64,000 nucleotides of DNA from Gordonia jinghuaiqii (GCF_014041935.1 NZ_CP059491.1:1240001-1304000), one strand, 5' to 3'; positions 26,037 through 35,390 are shown, counted from the first letter of the stretch. Notes: a model not told the origin generated them from the letters alone. Numbers and translations are program-made.

Positions 26037-26927
26037 ATGAGTGGCTGGACTACAGCAGACATCCCGGACCAGACGGGCCGCACGTTCGTGGTGACGGGCG
26101 CCAACAGCGGCCTGGGCGCGGAGACGGCCAAGGCGCTCGTCGGCGCCGGTGCCGACGTGGTACTCGCATGCCGCAACACCGCGAAGGCCGACGCCGTGGC
26201 GTCGAAGCTGGGGCCCAAGGCGACGGTGGCGCAACTCGACCTCGCCGACCTCGAATCGGTGCGGACCTTCGCGGCCGGGCTGACCGGGGCCGACGTGCTG
26301 GTCAACAATGCGGGGCTCATGGCCGTGCCGCTTCGACGCACCACCGACGGCTTCGAGATGCAGATCGGCACCAACCATCTCGGACATTTCGCGCTCACCG
26401 CGCTGCTGCTGCCCAAGATCTCCGACCGCGTGGTGACCGTGTCGTCGGGCGTCCACCAGATCGGACGGATCCAGCTCGACGACCTCAACTGGCAACAACG
26501 CCGGTACCGACGCTGGCAGGCCTACGGCGACTCCAAGATGGCCAACCTCATGTTCGGCAAGGAATTGGCTGCGCGGCTGACCGAGACCGGATCGTCGAAG
26601 AAGTCGTTGATCGCCCATCCGGGTTATGCCGCAACGGAATTGCAGGGGCGTAGCGAGAACTTCACCGACTTCGTGGCGAAGCTGGGCAACAAGCTGCCGA
26701 TCGCGCAGTCCGCGGCCGGCGGTGCACTCCCGCAGATCTACGCCGCGACGATGCCGGATGTGGAGTCGGGAACGTACTTCGGGCCCACGGAGTTCTTCGG
26801 ACTGCGCGGCGCCCCCGGACGCAACAGCTACCGGAAGTCGGCCGACGACACCGCATTCCGCGCAGCGCTCTGGGCCGAATCCGAACGCCTCACCGCGGAG
26901 AAGTTCGACGTCACGACCGCAGGCTGA
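26037..26927 (+). CDS. Short-chain dehydrogenase/reductase (retinol dehydrogenase-like)
   Basis: 296 residues with AAGGGGG before ATG. Classical SDR: TGANSGLG cofactor loop, CRN at the end of beta-2 pointing to NADP, NNAG motif as VNNAGLM, catalytic Ser in VSSGVHQ and the YGDSK Tyr-Lys pair. Longer C-terminal half with a substrate lid, as in retinol dehydrogenase or WW-domain oxidoreductase-like actinobacterial SDRs. Substrate unknown. Single gene, convergent with a secreted-protein gene. Confidence 0.9.
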   Translation: MSGWTTADIPDQTGRTFVVTGANSGLGAETAKALVGAGADVVLACRNTAKADAVASKLGPKATVAQLDLADLESVRTFAAGLTGADVLVNNAGLMAVPLRRTTDGFEMQIGTNHLGHFALTALLLPKISDRVVTVSSGVHQIGRIQLDDLNWQQRRYRRWQAYGDSKMANLMFGKELAARLTETGSSKKSLIAHPGYAATELQGRSENFTDFVAKLGNKLPIAQSAAGGALPQIYAATMPDVESGTYFGPTEFFGLRGAPGRNSYRKSADDTAFRAALWAESERLTAEKFDVTTAG

Positions 26928-26944
26928 ATCGGCGTGCTCACCGG

Positions 26945-26971
26945 CTGACCCGTCCCGGTGGGGCGGGTCAG
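26945..26971. terminator. Bidirectional terminator hairpin
   Basis: CTGACCCG and CGGGTCAG arms around an 11-base loop, in the 48-bp gap between two convergent genes. Confidence 0.7.
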
Positions 26972-26975
26972 TCCG

Positions 26976-27491
26976 TCACTGGACGCTGAAGTTGATGCTG
27001 TTCGACGCGCCGGAGATGGTGTCGGTGACGCGGATGGTGAAATCGCCGCCGCCCTTGAAGAAGTAGGACTTCACCGCGGTGCAGTCCCGGGTCTTGAACA
27101 GCGACGCCGCCTTGGGCACCTTGGGTCCGGACAGGCGGACCTCCATACGGCATTCGTTGCCGTCGACGATGGGGCCGGAGTTGATGATCGAGTTCCAGCG
27201 CACCCCGAGACGCGAGTTCTTCGGGTAGGTGCCGGGCGTGATGGCCGCGGTCTTGTTGGGCGTGTAGACCCAGACGTTGATGGACTTCACGCCGTTCGGT
27301 GCACCCGGCCGGCCGAGCTTGCCGTAGTGGGTCACCTTGTCGCCGGACGATCCCAGAGCGGCGCTGCCGGAGTCGAGACTTCCGCTGGCGCTGCCGAACA
27401 GGTCCCCCAGCGGGTCGGCGGTGGCCGGGGCCACGGGCAGAGCCAGGGCGGTGGCGGCGAGCAGGGTGGCGGCGATACGGGTGCGCTTCAT
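26976..27491 (-). CDS. Secreted protein of unknown function
   Basis: 171 residues from ATG 27491 with GAGAGAG upstream. Signal peptide: MKRTRIAATLLAATALALPVAPATA with an AxA cleavage site before DPLGDLFG. The mature protein has a Ser/Gly-rich start, then a beta-rich domain (about 75-171) with two Cys (ECRMEV, RDCTAV) that may form a disulfide. It ends ISGASNSINFSVQ. It resembles small exported actinobacterial proteins without a named family. It sits alone and faces the SDR gene. Confidence 0.82.
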   Translation of the reverse strand: MKRTRIAATLLAATALALPVAPATADPLGDLFGSASGSLDSGSAALGSSGDKVTHYGKLGRPGAPNGVKSINVWVYTPNKTAAITPGTYPKNSRLGVRWNSIINSGPIVDGNECRMEVRLSGPKVPKAASLFKTRDCTAVKSYFFKGGGDFTIRVTDTISGASNSINFSVQ

Positions 27492-27744
27492 CAAACTCTC
27501 TCGGTCATCGCGGTCTTATAACGAATTGATTAAAGCATGGAGACGGGGTGGTGCCGAGGGTCACCTCACCACAGTCGGGTACGCGTCGCAACGCGTGTGA
27601 TGTGGCCTAGGTCACGGGAGCGCGTCGACGACGCATCGCGACCTGCGTCGACGAGCCGAGGGCCCGTCGGCGCCGATGTGAGTGCCCGTTAGGTTGCGCG
27701 TAGAGTTTCGCGGGTTCACGACCCTGACGCGAAGGAGCTCGGCG

Positions 27745-29244
27745 ATGGCCGCCACCGACACGGTCTCGCCCGCCGACCGCCAATCCGTCTGGCTCACTCT
27801 GCGTTCCTCGAGTCGGCTGCGCACCGAGGTGTTGGCCGGTCTGGTCGTCGCGCTGGCGCTGATCCCCGAGGCGATCTCGTTCTCGATCATCGCCGGCGTC
27901 GACCCGCGTGTCGGTCTCTTCGCGTCGTTCACCATGGCGGTGACCATTGCGATCGTCGGCGGCCGGCCGGCGATGATCTCCGCGGCCACGGGAGCCGTGG
28001 CGCTGGTCATCGCGCCGTTGGTGGCCAGCCACGGGCTCGACCACCTGATCGCGGCGGTGCTGCTGGGCGGCGTCTTCCAGATCGTCCTCGGCGCGCTCGG
28101 CATCGCACGCCTGATGCGCTTCATCCCGCGCAGCGTGATGGTCGGCTTCGTCAACGCGCTGGCCATCCTCATCTTCGCCGCCCAGCTGCCGCACCTACTC
28201 GGTGTGCCGTGGCTGGTGTATCCGATGGTGGCCGTCGGCATCGCGATCATCGTCGGGCTGCCGAAACTGACGACGGTGGTACCCGCGCCACTGGTGGCCA
28301 TCGTGCTGCTGACCGCGATCACCGTCGTCGCGAGCCTGTCGGTGCCCGACGTCGGGGATGAGGGCGAGCTGCCCGACAGCCTGCCGACCCTGTTGTTCCC
28401 CGATGTCCCGCTGACATGGGACACCCTGCGCGTCATCGCTCCCTACGCGCTGGCCATCGCGATCGTCGGACTGCTCGAATCGCTGATGACCGCCAAACTC
28501 GTCGACGACATCACCGACACCCACTCCGACAAGTCCCGCGAGGCCGTCGGCCAGGGCGTTGCCAACATCGTCACCGGATTCTTCGGCGGCATGGGCGGTT
28601 GCGCGATGATCGGCCAGACGATGATCAACGTCAAGGAATCCCGTGCACGCACCCGGATCTCGACGTTCCTCGCTGGACTGTTCCTGCTGATTCTGTGTGT
28701 GGGACTGGGGGACATCGTCGCGCTCATCCCGATGGCCGCGCTGGTGGCGGTGATGATCATGGTGTCGGTCGGCACGTTCGACTGGCACAGCATCAACCCG
28801 AAGACGTTGCGCCGCATGCCCAAATCAGAAACCGCGGTGATGCTGGCGACGGTGGCGGTCACGGTCGCGACATCGAATCTGGCGTACGGCGTCATCGTCG
28901 GTGTGCTGACGGCGATGGTGTTGTTCGCCCGACGCGTCGCGCACCTGACCGAAGTGGTCGAGGTGAAGAGTCCCGACGCCGACACCCGGGTCTACAAGGT
29001 GACGGGCGAGCTGTTCTTCGCGTCGAGCAACGACCTCATCTACCAATTCGACTACGCCGGCGACCCGGACAACGTCGTCATCGATCTGAGCGAGGCGCAC
29101 GTGTGGGATGCGTCGACGGTCGCGACGCTCGACGCGGTGACCACGAAGTACCAGGCCAAGGGTAAGAAGGTCACCGTCGTCGGGCTCGACGATTCCAGTG
29201 CCGACCGGTATGGCCGCCTGAGTGGGCATCTGGGTGGGGGGTAG
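27745..29244 (+). CDS. SulP-family anion transporter with STAS domain
   Basis: 499 residues from ATG 27745 with AAGGAG; the frame is open further upstream but without a start signal. The SulP core of 12-14 membrane segments begins VLAGLVVALALIPEAISFSIIAGVDPRVGL. The C-terminal STAS domain (about 400-499) includes VIDLSEAHVWDASTVATLD, where STAS proteins often carry a phosphorylatable Ser or Thr. Members carry sulfate, bicarbonate or dicarboxylates. The closest-sounding motif is the short SulP without CNMP or carbonic anhydrase fusion. No adjacent carbonic anhydrase or sulfate gene to fix the substrate. Confidence 0.9.
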   Translation: MAATDTVSPADRQSVWLTLRSSSRLRTEVLAGLVVALALIPEAISFSIIAGVDPRVGLFASFTMAVTIAIVGGRPAMISAATGAVALVIAPLVASHGLDHLIAAVLLGGVFQIVLGALGIARLMRFIPRSVMVGFVNALAILIFAAQLPHLLGVPWLVYPMVAVGIAIIVGLPKLTTVVPAPLVAIVLLTAITVVASLSVPDVGDEGELPDSLPTLLFPDVPLTWDTLRVIAPYALAIAIVGLLESLMTAKLVDDITDTHSDKSREAVGQGVANIVTGFFGGMGGCAMIGQTMINVKESRARTRISTFLAGLFLLILCVGLGDIVALIPMAALVAVMIMVSVGTFDWHSINPKTLRRMPKSETAVMLATVAVTVATSNLAYGVIVGVLTAMVLFARRVAHLTEVVEVKSPDADTRVYKVTGELFFASSNDLIYQFDYAGDPDNVVIDLSEAHVWDASTVATLDAVTTKYQAKGKKVTVVGLDDSSADRYGRLSGHLGGG

Positions 29245-29264
29245 CCCGGGGTTTCGCTCATCCA

Positions 29265-29305
29265 TTCCGTTCCCGCTCACTCTTGAACGGTGAGCGGAAA
29301 CGGAA
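29265..29305. terminator. Terminator hairpin after the SulP gene
   Basis: 16-bp arms starting TTCCGTT and ending ACGGAA, with one mismatch and a 9-base loop, 20 bp after the stop. Confidence 0.65.
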
Positions 29306-29367
29306 CTTGTGAGCGCGAAATTCGCGGACTATCGAATGGGTGTTCGATGACGGTGTAGGCTCGGCCC

Positions 29368-29997
29368 ATGTCCATCGGCATCCAGGGCTCGTTGTTCGCC
29401 GAACAGTCGGTTGAGCCGACGCTAGGTGACCTGAGGTCCTCGACGACGCGCCGACCGCTCACCGACGGCGCGTGGGTGGACCTGTGCCCCGGCTGGGTCA
29501 ACGGGCCCGACGAACTCTTCGACCGGCTCCGCGAGAACGTCCCGTGGCGAGCAGAACGCCGCCAGATGTACGACCGGGTCGTCGAGGTGCCGCGGCTGGT
29601 CTCCATCTATCAGGCACACCAACGCTTTCCCGACGAACTGATCACCGGCATGCGCGCGGAGTTGAGCGATCACTACCGCGAGGAGCTGCCCGACGGTTTC
29701 GCGACCGCCGGAATCAGTCTCTACCGCGACGGCAACGACTCGGTCGCCTGGCACGGCGACCGCATCGGCCGGGCGTCGACACACGACACGATGGTCGCGA
29801 TCGTCTCCCTCGGCGCCCCACGGCCATTGATGCTGCGGCCGCGGGGCGGTGGCCGATCACTGAAGTTCACCCTCTCCTCCGGCGACCTGCTCGTCATGGG
29901 CGGCAGCTGCCAACGCACCTGGGAGCATGCCGTTCCAAAGGTGCGTGGCGTCGGAGCGCGGATCAGCATCCAGCTGCGGCCGCCCGGGGTGTGGTGA
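29368..29997 (+). CDS. AlkB-like 2-oxoglutarate/Fe(II) dioxygenase
   Basis: 209 residues. AlkB family: Fe ligands His and Asp in WHGDRIGR (about 130), the distal His in WEHAVPK (about 186) and the 2-oxoglutarate Arg in RISIQLRP. VSLGAPRPLMLRPRGGG matches the family's nucleotide-recognition strand. It should oxidatively remove alkyl groups from 1-methyladenine/3-methylcytosine in DNA or RNA. No Ada box nearby. The downstream hairpin has been split by the IS element. Confidence 0.9.
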   Translation: MSIGIQGSLFAEQSVEPTLGDLRSSTTRRPLTDGAWVDLCPGWVNGPDELFDRLRENVPWRAERRQMYDRVVEVPRLVSIYQAHQRFPDELITGMRAELSDHYREELPDGFATAGISLYRDGNDSVAWHGDRIGRASTHDTMVAIVSLGAPRPLMLRPRGGGRSLKFTLSSGDLLVMGGSCQRTWEHAVPKVRGVGARISIQLRPPGVW

Positions 29998-30021
29998 CCC
30001 ACGGGATTTCGTAGCGATCAT

Positions 30022-30036
30022 GCGCGCTATGAGCAC
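30022..30036 (+). repeat. Left target-site duplication
   Basis: GCGCGCTATGAGCAC, identical to 31364-31378. Its 15-bp length is within the range known for IS481 elements. Confidence 0.85.
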
Positions 30037-31363
30037 TGTTCTGATCCGGGACATCGCTGACAGGTGATGTCTCGGGACATCGCTGACACCTGAGCAGGGC
30101 GTGGCCAGCATGGTTCATGGCCCAGAAGGTGACGGTGATGGACGTTCGTGCAGCTACGGCGTTGGCGGGTGGAATCGAGAACGTGGCCGAGTTCTGTCGG
30201 GAGCAGAACATCAGCCGGCAGACGTTCTACAAGTGGCGGCGCCGCTTCGTCGCTGATGGGCTGGCCGGGCTCGAACCACGGTCGCGCCGACCGCACACAG
30301 AGCCGGGGCGTGTGGGTGGCGACGTCGAGGCGCTGGTGATCGCCACGCGGACGCGTTTGCAGTCCGCGGGCCTGGATCACGGGCCGCAGTCGATTGTGTG
30401 GACGTTGCAGCGTGAGGGTGCCGATTCGGTGCCCTCACGCTCAACCGTATGGCGAATTCTGCACCGGCACGGGCTAATTGTTGCCGAGCCGGCCAAACGG
30501 CCGAAGTCGTCGATGCGGCGGTTCTGCTACGAGCGCCCCAACGAGTTGTGGCAGTCGGACTGGACCGAGTGGCACCTCAGCGACGGCACCTCGGTAGCGA
30601 TCGCGGGCACAATCGATGACCACTCCCGGTATCTGTGCGCGCTGGCCCCCGACACCGGTGACGCCACCACCACACTGGTGTGGCAGGTGATGCTCGCCGG
30701 CATCACCGAATGTGGTGTTCCGTCGATGTCGTTGACTGACAACGGATTTGTGTACACCGGTAAGCATCGTGGATTCGAAACACCGCTGGAGAAGAATCTG
30801 CGTGCGCTGGGTACCCGGACCATCAACTCCCGCCCGTATCACCCACAGACCTGCGGCAAGATCGAGCGGTTCTGGCACACTCAAACGCTGGCTGAACACC
30901 CAACCGGCACCGGCGACCGTCGGCGACCTCAACGAGATGCTCGACCGATTCCGCGGCTATTACAACCACAGTCGACCCCATCGTGCGCTACGTGGTGCGA
31001 CTCCGGCCGAGGCGTTCCATGCCACCGAACACGCCCGGCCGGTCGACCGGCCGTTACCAGCACCAGTGTTCACCACCCGCCAACAGGTCAACCCCAAGCA
31101 AGGCAAAATCACTGTGGGCCCCTACTTCGTCCAGGTCGGCAACCGGTGGGGTGGACACACCCTCGACGCCATCTGCGACGACAACCACATCGTCATCTTC
31201 AGCGGCACCACCATTGTGCGTGAGTTCGACGCCGACCCCACTCGCCGCTACCAAGGCCAGCGTCGAACCCCCGGCACCCATGGCAAACGACAACCACTTC
31301 CGGCAGCATGACTGTCAGCGATGTCCCGAGACAAAAGTGTCAGCGATGACCCGAGACACCACA
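30037..31363 (+). mobile_element. IS481-family insertion sequence (1327 bp)
   Basis: Ends are TGT...ACA with an imperfect 26-bp terminal inverted repeat (20 matches) that includes CATCGCTGACA. A second subterminal copy of TCGGGACATCGCTGACA lies just inside each end, giving doubled transposase sites. Bounded by a 15-bp direct repeat. It carries one transposase, interrupted by a frameshift. The clean duplication suggests recent insertion; the frameshift suggests this copy cannot move unless complemented. Confidence 0.88.
30117..31311 (+). pseudogene. IS481-type transposase, frameshifted
   Basis: ATG 30117. N-terminal helix-turn-helix (AEFCREQNISRQTFYKWRRRF), then a second HTH and the DDE core: Asp in WQSDWTEWHL, Asp in SLTDNGFVYTG and the glutamate in GKIERFW. 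The frame breaks at about 30888, directly after that glutamate motif, and resumes one frame over with TLKRWLNTQP and the usual C-terminus YYNHSRPHRALRG. Compared with the usual ERFWQTLKRW, the break looks like a 2-base deletion. Both halves are otherwise intact. A sequencing error at this point cannot be excluded. Confidence 0.85.
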
Positions 31364-31378
31364 GCGCGCTATGAGCAC
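31364..31378 (+). repeat. Right target-site duplication
   Basis: GCGCGCTATGAGCAC, identical to 30022-30036. Confidence 0.85.
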
Positions 31379-31385
31379 ATTATTG

Positions 31386-33101
31386 CTACGAAATCCTCAG
31401 CACCGGCGTGATCGGCAACCGCAGTGCGCCGGGGGCATGAGCGGGAACCGTCGGATGGGCCGGCTCCACCGGGCGGACCGGACGGTACGACGCCCCGAGT
31501 TCGGGCCGCGGGTCGGCCTCACCGGCGTTCGGCCACATCGCCAGTGCCCGTTCGGCCTGCGCGGTGATCGTCAGTGACGGGTTCACGCCCAGGTTGGCCG
31601 AGACCGTCGAACCGTCGACGACGTGCAGCCCCGGGTGGTTGAACACGCGGTGATACGGGTCGACGACCCCGTCGTCGGCGGAGCGGCCGATCGAGCAACC
31701 GCCCAGGAAGTGGGCGGTCATCGGGATGTTCAGCAGATCGACGATCGAACCGCCTGCGTCGCCGTCGATCTCGCGGGCCATCTTGCGCACCGCGTCGTGA
31801 CCGACCGGAATCCACGTCGGCGGCGGGTCGCCCGCACCCTGCTTGCTGCGCAGCATCGGGCCGAAACGGCCTCGGCGTGAGAACAACTCGAGTGAGTTGT
31901 CGTCGGTCTGCATGACCAGCGCGATGATCGTCCGCTCGGACCAGCGTCGAACCGACAGGCTGCGCAGGGTGACCAGCGGATGCCGCACCATCTCGAGCAG
32001 GGCTCGCAGGGGACGCGGAATCCGGCCGTCGCCGTCGACGAGGAGTGCCTGCAGCAACCCGATGAGGTTGCTGCCCTTGCCGTATCGCACCGGCTCGATG
32101 TGGGTGTGCGCATCGGGATGGAACGACGAGGTGATCGCCACGCCCTGGGTGTAGTCGGTCTCGAGATCGCGGGCGGTGGCGGCCAGCACGGCCTCAGAGT
32201 TGGTGCGGACCACCTTGCCCAGGCGCGACGACAGCCCGGGCAGGCGGCCGCTGCGCTGCATGTCCAGCAGCAGCTTGTTGGTGCCGTAGGTGCCGGCGGC
32301 GAACACCACGTGATCGGCGGTGAACGACCGGCGCCCGCGACGCGACCAGCGTCGGCCGGTGCGATGGGCGCCGACGACGTAGCCGCCGCCCGCGCGCGGA
32401 CGAACGGTGTCCACGGTGGTCATCGGGATGACATCGGCACCGGCCTGTTCGGCGAGGTAGAGGTAGTTCTTGACCAGCGTGTTCTTCGCTCCCACCGGAC
32501 AGCCCGTCATGCAGGCGCCACATTCTGTACAGCCCGTGCGCGAGGGGCCGGCGCCGCCGAAGAACGGATCCTCGACGGTCTTGCCCGACTCGCCGAAGAA
32601 CACGCCGACGGGAGTGTGCACGAAGGTGTCGCCGGCGCCCATCTCCTCGGCGACCTTGCGCATCACGCGATCGGCGGGGGTGACCTTGGGATAGGTGGTC
32701 ACGCCGAGCATGCGCGAGGCCTGGTCGTAATACGGGTCGAGTTCGGCGGCCCAGTCGGTGATCGAGCCCCAATGCGGGTCGTCGAAGAAGGCCGGCAGCG
32801 GGCGATACAGCGTGTTGGCGTAGTTCAGCGATCCGCCGCCCACCCCGGCCCCGGCCATCACCAGCACGTCCCGCAACAGGTGCATGCGCTGCACGCCGAA
32901 CATTCCCAGCGCCGGTGCCCAGACGTAATCCTTGACGCGCCAGCTGGTCTTGGGCAGGTCGCCGTCGGTGAAGCGACGCCCGGATTCGACGACGGCGACG
33001 CGGTAACCCTTCTCGGTCAACCGAAGCGCCGCCACCGACCCGCCGAAACCGGAGCCGATGACGATGGCGTCGTAGTGATCGGAAGAATGGGTGGCGGTCA
33101 C
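31386..33101 (-). CDS. GMC oxidoreductase, ChoD (cholesterol oxidase)-like
   Basis: 571 residues. FAD-binding GSGFGGSVAALRL at the N-terminus, the GMC motif GAGVGGGSLNYANTLYRP, and a four-cysteine stretch CTECGACMTGCPVGAKNTLVKNYL typical of the ChoD/Rv3409c branch. The C-terminal HFLGGCSIG and GVNPSLTITAQAERA complete the active-site region. ChoD-like proteins are often not true cholesterol oxidases, so the substrate is an open hydroxylated lipid. No Tat signal. Translationally coupled to the flavin monooxygenase (ATGA). Confidence 0.87.
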   Translation of the reverse strand: MTATHSSDHYDAIVIGSGFGGSVAALRLTEKGYRVAVVESGRRFTDGDLPKTSWRVKDYVWAPALGMFGVQRMHLLRDVLVMAGAGVGGGSLNYANTLYRPLPAFFDDPHWGSITDWAAELDPYYDQASRMLGVTTYPKVTPADRVMRKVAEEMGAGDTFVHTPVGVFFGESGKTVEDPFFGGAGPSRTGCTECGACMTGCPVGAKNTLVKNYLYLAEQAGADVIPMTTVDTVRPRAGGGYVVGAHRTGRRWSRRGRRSFTADHVVFAAGTYGTNKLLLDMQRSGRLPGLSSRLGKVVRTNSEAVLAATARDLETDYTQGVAITSSFHPDAHTHIEPVRYGKGSNLIGLLQALLVDGDGRIPRPLRALLEMVRHPLVTLRSLSVRRWSERTIIALVMQTDDNSLELFSRRGRFGPMLRSKQGAGDPPPTWIPVGHDAVRKMAREIDGDAGGSIVDLLNIPMTAHFLGGCSIGRSADDGVVDPYHRVFNHPGLHVVDGSTVSANLGVNPSLTITAQAERALAMWPNAGEADPRPELGASYRPVRPVEPAHPTVPAHAPGALRLPITPVLRIS

Positions 33102-34663
33102 TGTGCGACTGTCCTCTCGGGTTCGGTGGCGGGGCCGGCGGGTTCGGCGGGCTGGGCGGGGATCGCGTCGTCGAAGCGGTGATCAGCGGCGTCGAAGGTG
33201 GCCATCATCGCTCGGAAGTCGCTGGTGAACTTGGGCCACATCACGGAGTTGCGGCCGGTGGAGTCGAGATACCAGCTCGAACAACCACCCGAGTTCCACA
33301 CCGTGCGTTCCAGTTCGGGATCGAGTTCGGCGTTGTAGCGGTCCTGAGCGGCCTGGGTGACCTCGAAGGTCGTGCGTCCCGAACGTGAGAGTTCGGCGAT
33401 GACCTTGCTCATGTAATAGGCCTGCGGCTCGAGCATCAGCACGATCGAGCTGTGACCCAGGTTGGTGTTGGGGCCGTACAGGAAGAACAGGTTGGGGAAG
33501 TTGTGGATCTCCACACCGCGGTAGGCGCGCGGCGAGCCGTCCCACGTCTGCGCCAGCGTGTTGCCGTCACGACCGGTGATCGCATGTGCGATGGGCGGTT
33601 CGGTGGGAGTGAAGCCCGTGGCGAACACGACGGTGTCGACCTCGTGTTCGCGGCCCTGATCGTCGACGGCGCCGCGCTCGGTGAGGCGGGTGATCGCGCC
33701 GGTGACGGTGGCGTTGTCGCGCTGGAGAGCCGGGAACCACTTGTTGGTCAACAACATCCGCTTGCATCCGATGGTGTAGTCGGGGGTGAGTCGACGACGC
33801 ATCGCACGGTCGCGGACCTGAACCCGAAGTTGCGCCAGAGCAAGGGTTTTGGCGATGGGCAGGAGCTTGGGATTGCGGGCCATCATCAGCACGTAGGCCT
33901 CACGGTAGGCCCACACCATGCGCCGGACCAGCCGGTGTACGCCGGGCACGCGGCGGTAGATCGACCGCTCCAACGATCCGATGGTGCGATCCATGCGCGG
34001 CACCACCCAGGCGGGTGTGCGCTGGAAGACGGTGAGATGTTCGACGGTGTCCACGATCTCGGGCACGATCTGGATCGCCGACGCGCCGGTCCCGACGATC
34101 GCCACCCGGCGGCCGCGCAGGTCGTGGGAGTGGTCCCACTGCGCGGAGTGGAACATCGTGCCGGTGAACTCCTCCGCGCCGGGGACAGCGGGCAGCCCGG
34201 GCTCGGACAAGGCTCCGGGCGCGGCCACGAGATAGCGGCATCGGATCTCGCCGGATGTGGTGTCCACGACCCATTCCTGCGCCTCGCCATCCCACCGGGC
34301 CGACGTCAGCGCACAGTTGTAACGGATCTGGTCGTCGAAATCGGCTGCGACCGAACGCAGGTACTGATGGATCTCGTGGCGTCGCCCGTAGGTGTGCGAC
34401 CAGTCCGGGTTGGGTGCGAACGAGAGCGAGTACAGCGAGGTCGGTACGTCGCAGGCGGCACCGGGGTAGTCGTTCTCACGCCACACGCCGCCGGCGCCGT
34501 CGCCACGTTCGATGGCCAGGGTCTGCAGCGCCGGATGGTCGGTGCGCAGGCGGTGCAACGCGGCGAGACCGCCGAAGCCGACCCCGACGACCAGGACGTC
34601 GACGCGCTCGGACGGTTGGTGCTCCGGTATCTGATGCTGCGGGGCGGAACTGATGTCAGTCAT
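33098..34663 (-). CDS. Flavin-containing / Baeyer-Villiger monooxygenase
   Basis: 521 residues. Two Rossmann motifs: GVGFGGLAALHRL for FAD and GTGASAIQ for NADPH. Between them is FTGTMFHSAQWDHS, matching the F-x-G-x3-H-x3-W fingerprint of type I BVMOs, and the late ATGFTPTE motif. Would insert one oxygen next to a ketone or oxidise a soft nucleophile. Its start overlaps the TetR gene and its end overlaps the GMC oxidase gene, so TetR, BVMO and GMC oxidase form one operon. An alcohol-to-ketone-to-ester sequence is plausible but unproven. Confidence 0.88.
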   Translation of the reverse strand: MTDISSAPQHQIPEHQPSERVDVLVVGVGFGGLAALHRLRTDHPALQTLAIERGDGAGGVWRENDYPGAACDVPTSLYSLSFAPNPDWSHTYGRRHEIHQYLRSVAADFDDQIRYNCALTSARWDGEAQEWVVDTTSGEIRCRYLVAAPGALSEPGLPAVPGAEEFTGTMFHSAQWDHSHDLRGRRVAIVGTGASAIQIVPEIVDTVEHLTVFQRTPAWVVPRMDRTIGSLERSIYRRVPGVHRLVRRMVWAYREAYVLMMARNPKLLPIAKTLALAQLRVQVRDRAMRRRLTPDYTIGCKRMLLTNKWFPALQRDNATVTGAITRLTERGAVDDQGREHEVDTVVFATGFTPTEPPIAHAITGRDGNTLAQTWDGSPRAYRGVEIHNFPNLFFLYGPNTNLGHSSIVLMLEPQAYYMSKVIAELSRSGRTTFEVTQAAQDRYNAELDPELERTVWNSGGCSSWYLDSTGRNSVMWPKFTSDFRAMMATFDAADHRFDDAIPAQPAEPAGPATEPERTVAQ

Positions 34664-35237
34664 GGTTGAGGAGGTCCTTCCAGACGGGCAGAAGACGGTC
34701 GATCAAGGCTCGGTCGGCGTCGGGGGAGCGCAGGATGCGCGAGACCGCGAGGCCGCGGGCGAGTTCGATGGAGAGCTCGAGTTCGGCGGAGGTGTATCGG
34801 TCGCCGAACAGTTCGGCGCATCCGACGGCCAGGGCGTCGGAGACCTGCTGCTCGAGCGGGATGATCGCGGTGCGCAGTCCGACATCGCAGCGGGCGGCCA
34901 CCCACAGTTCGAGCGCGGCGTCGAACAACGGTCCGCTGAACGCCTCGATGAGGACTTCCAGGCCCTCGTCACCGGTGCGCGGACGCGACAGCATCTCGGC
35001 CAGCCGCCGCTCGACGAGGTGTCCGACCGCGGCGACCACAAGCGATTCCCGCGTCGGGAAGTGGTGCAGCAGGGCGCCCCGCGAGACGCCTGCGCGGCGG
35101 TTGACCTCCTGGGTGGTGGTGGCCGCGTAACCGACCTCGACCAGTGCCTGCACGGCGGCGTCGAGGATCAGGGTGCGCGTCGCCGCGGTGCGTTCGGCCT
35201 GCGTACGCCGTCGCGGAGTGGTGGTGTCCTCGGTCAC
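34656..35237 (-). CDS. TetR-family transcriptional regulator
   Basis: 193 residues from GTG 35237 (an in-frame start at 35255 is also possible). The N-terminal HTH reads ILDAAVQALVEVGYAATTTQEVNRRAGVSRGALLHHFPTRESL. The ligand domain is helical and unassigned. First gene of the TetR-BVMO-GMC operon. A near-perfect 22-bp palindrome stands 15 bp upstream, so autorepression is likely with the BVMO or GMC substrate as inducer (inference). Confidence 0.9.
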   Translation of the reverse strand: MTEDTTTPRRRTQAERTAATRTLILDAAVQALVEVGYAATTTQEVNRRAGVSRGALLHHFPTRESLVVAAVGHLVERRLAEMLSRPRTGDEGLEVLIEAFSGPLFDAALELWVAARCDVGLRTAIIPLEQQVSDALAVGCAELFGDRYTSAELELSIELARGLAVSRILRSPDADRALIDRLLPVWKDLLNHD

Positions 35238-35251
35238 AGCGACACCGTAAC

Positions 35252-35273
35252 ACAAACAGTCCGGACTGCTTGT
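35252..35273. promoter_or_regulatory. Likely TetR operator
   Basis: 22-bp palindrome with one mismatched pair, core CAGTCCGGACTG, immediately upstream of the TetR gene. The size and symmetry fit a TetR dimer site. Confidence 0.7.
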
Positions 35274-35390
35274 AAGTTTCCCTTGCTGCGACCGAAGTGT
35301 GAGACTCGACGGCGAGGTGCTCTAGAGATGAATAATTGATCATCGGATATAGTTGGGGCGGAAAGGGACGGTCTCCGGCCCTCCAGAACT

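Larger units (their letters stand above)
30004..31396. repeat. Ancestral convergent terminator split by the IS
   Basis: GGATTTCGTAGC at 30004-30015 and GCTACGAAATCC at 31385-31396 are perfect inverted repeats. If the IS and one target copy are removed they close into one hairpin between the AlkB-like and GMC oxidase genes. Confidence 0.75.

Noticed and set aside
31386-33101. Calling this a true cholesterol oxidase
   Set aside because: The ChoD-type branch with the four-Cys insert often lacks that activity, and no export signal is present.
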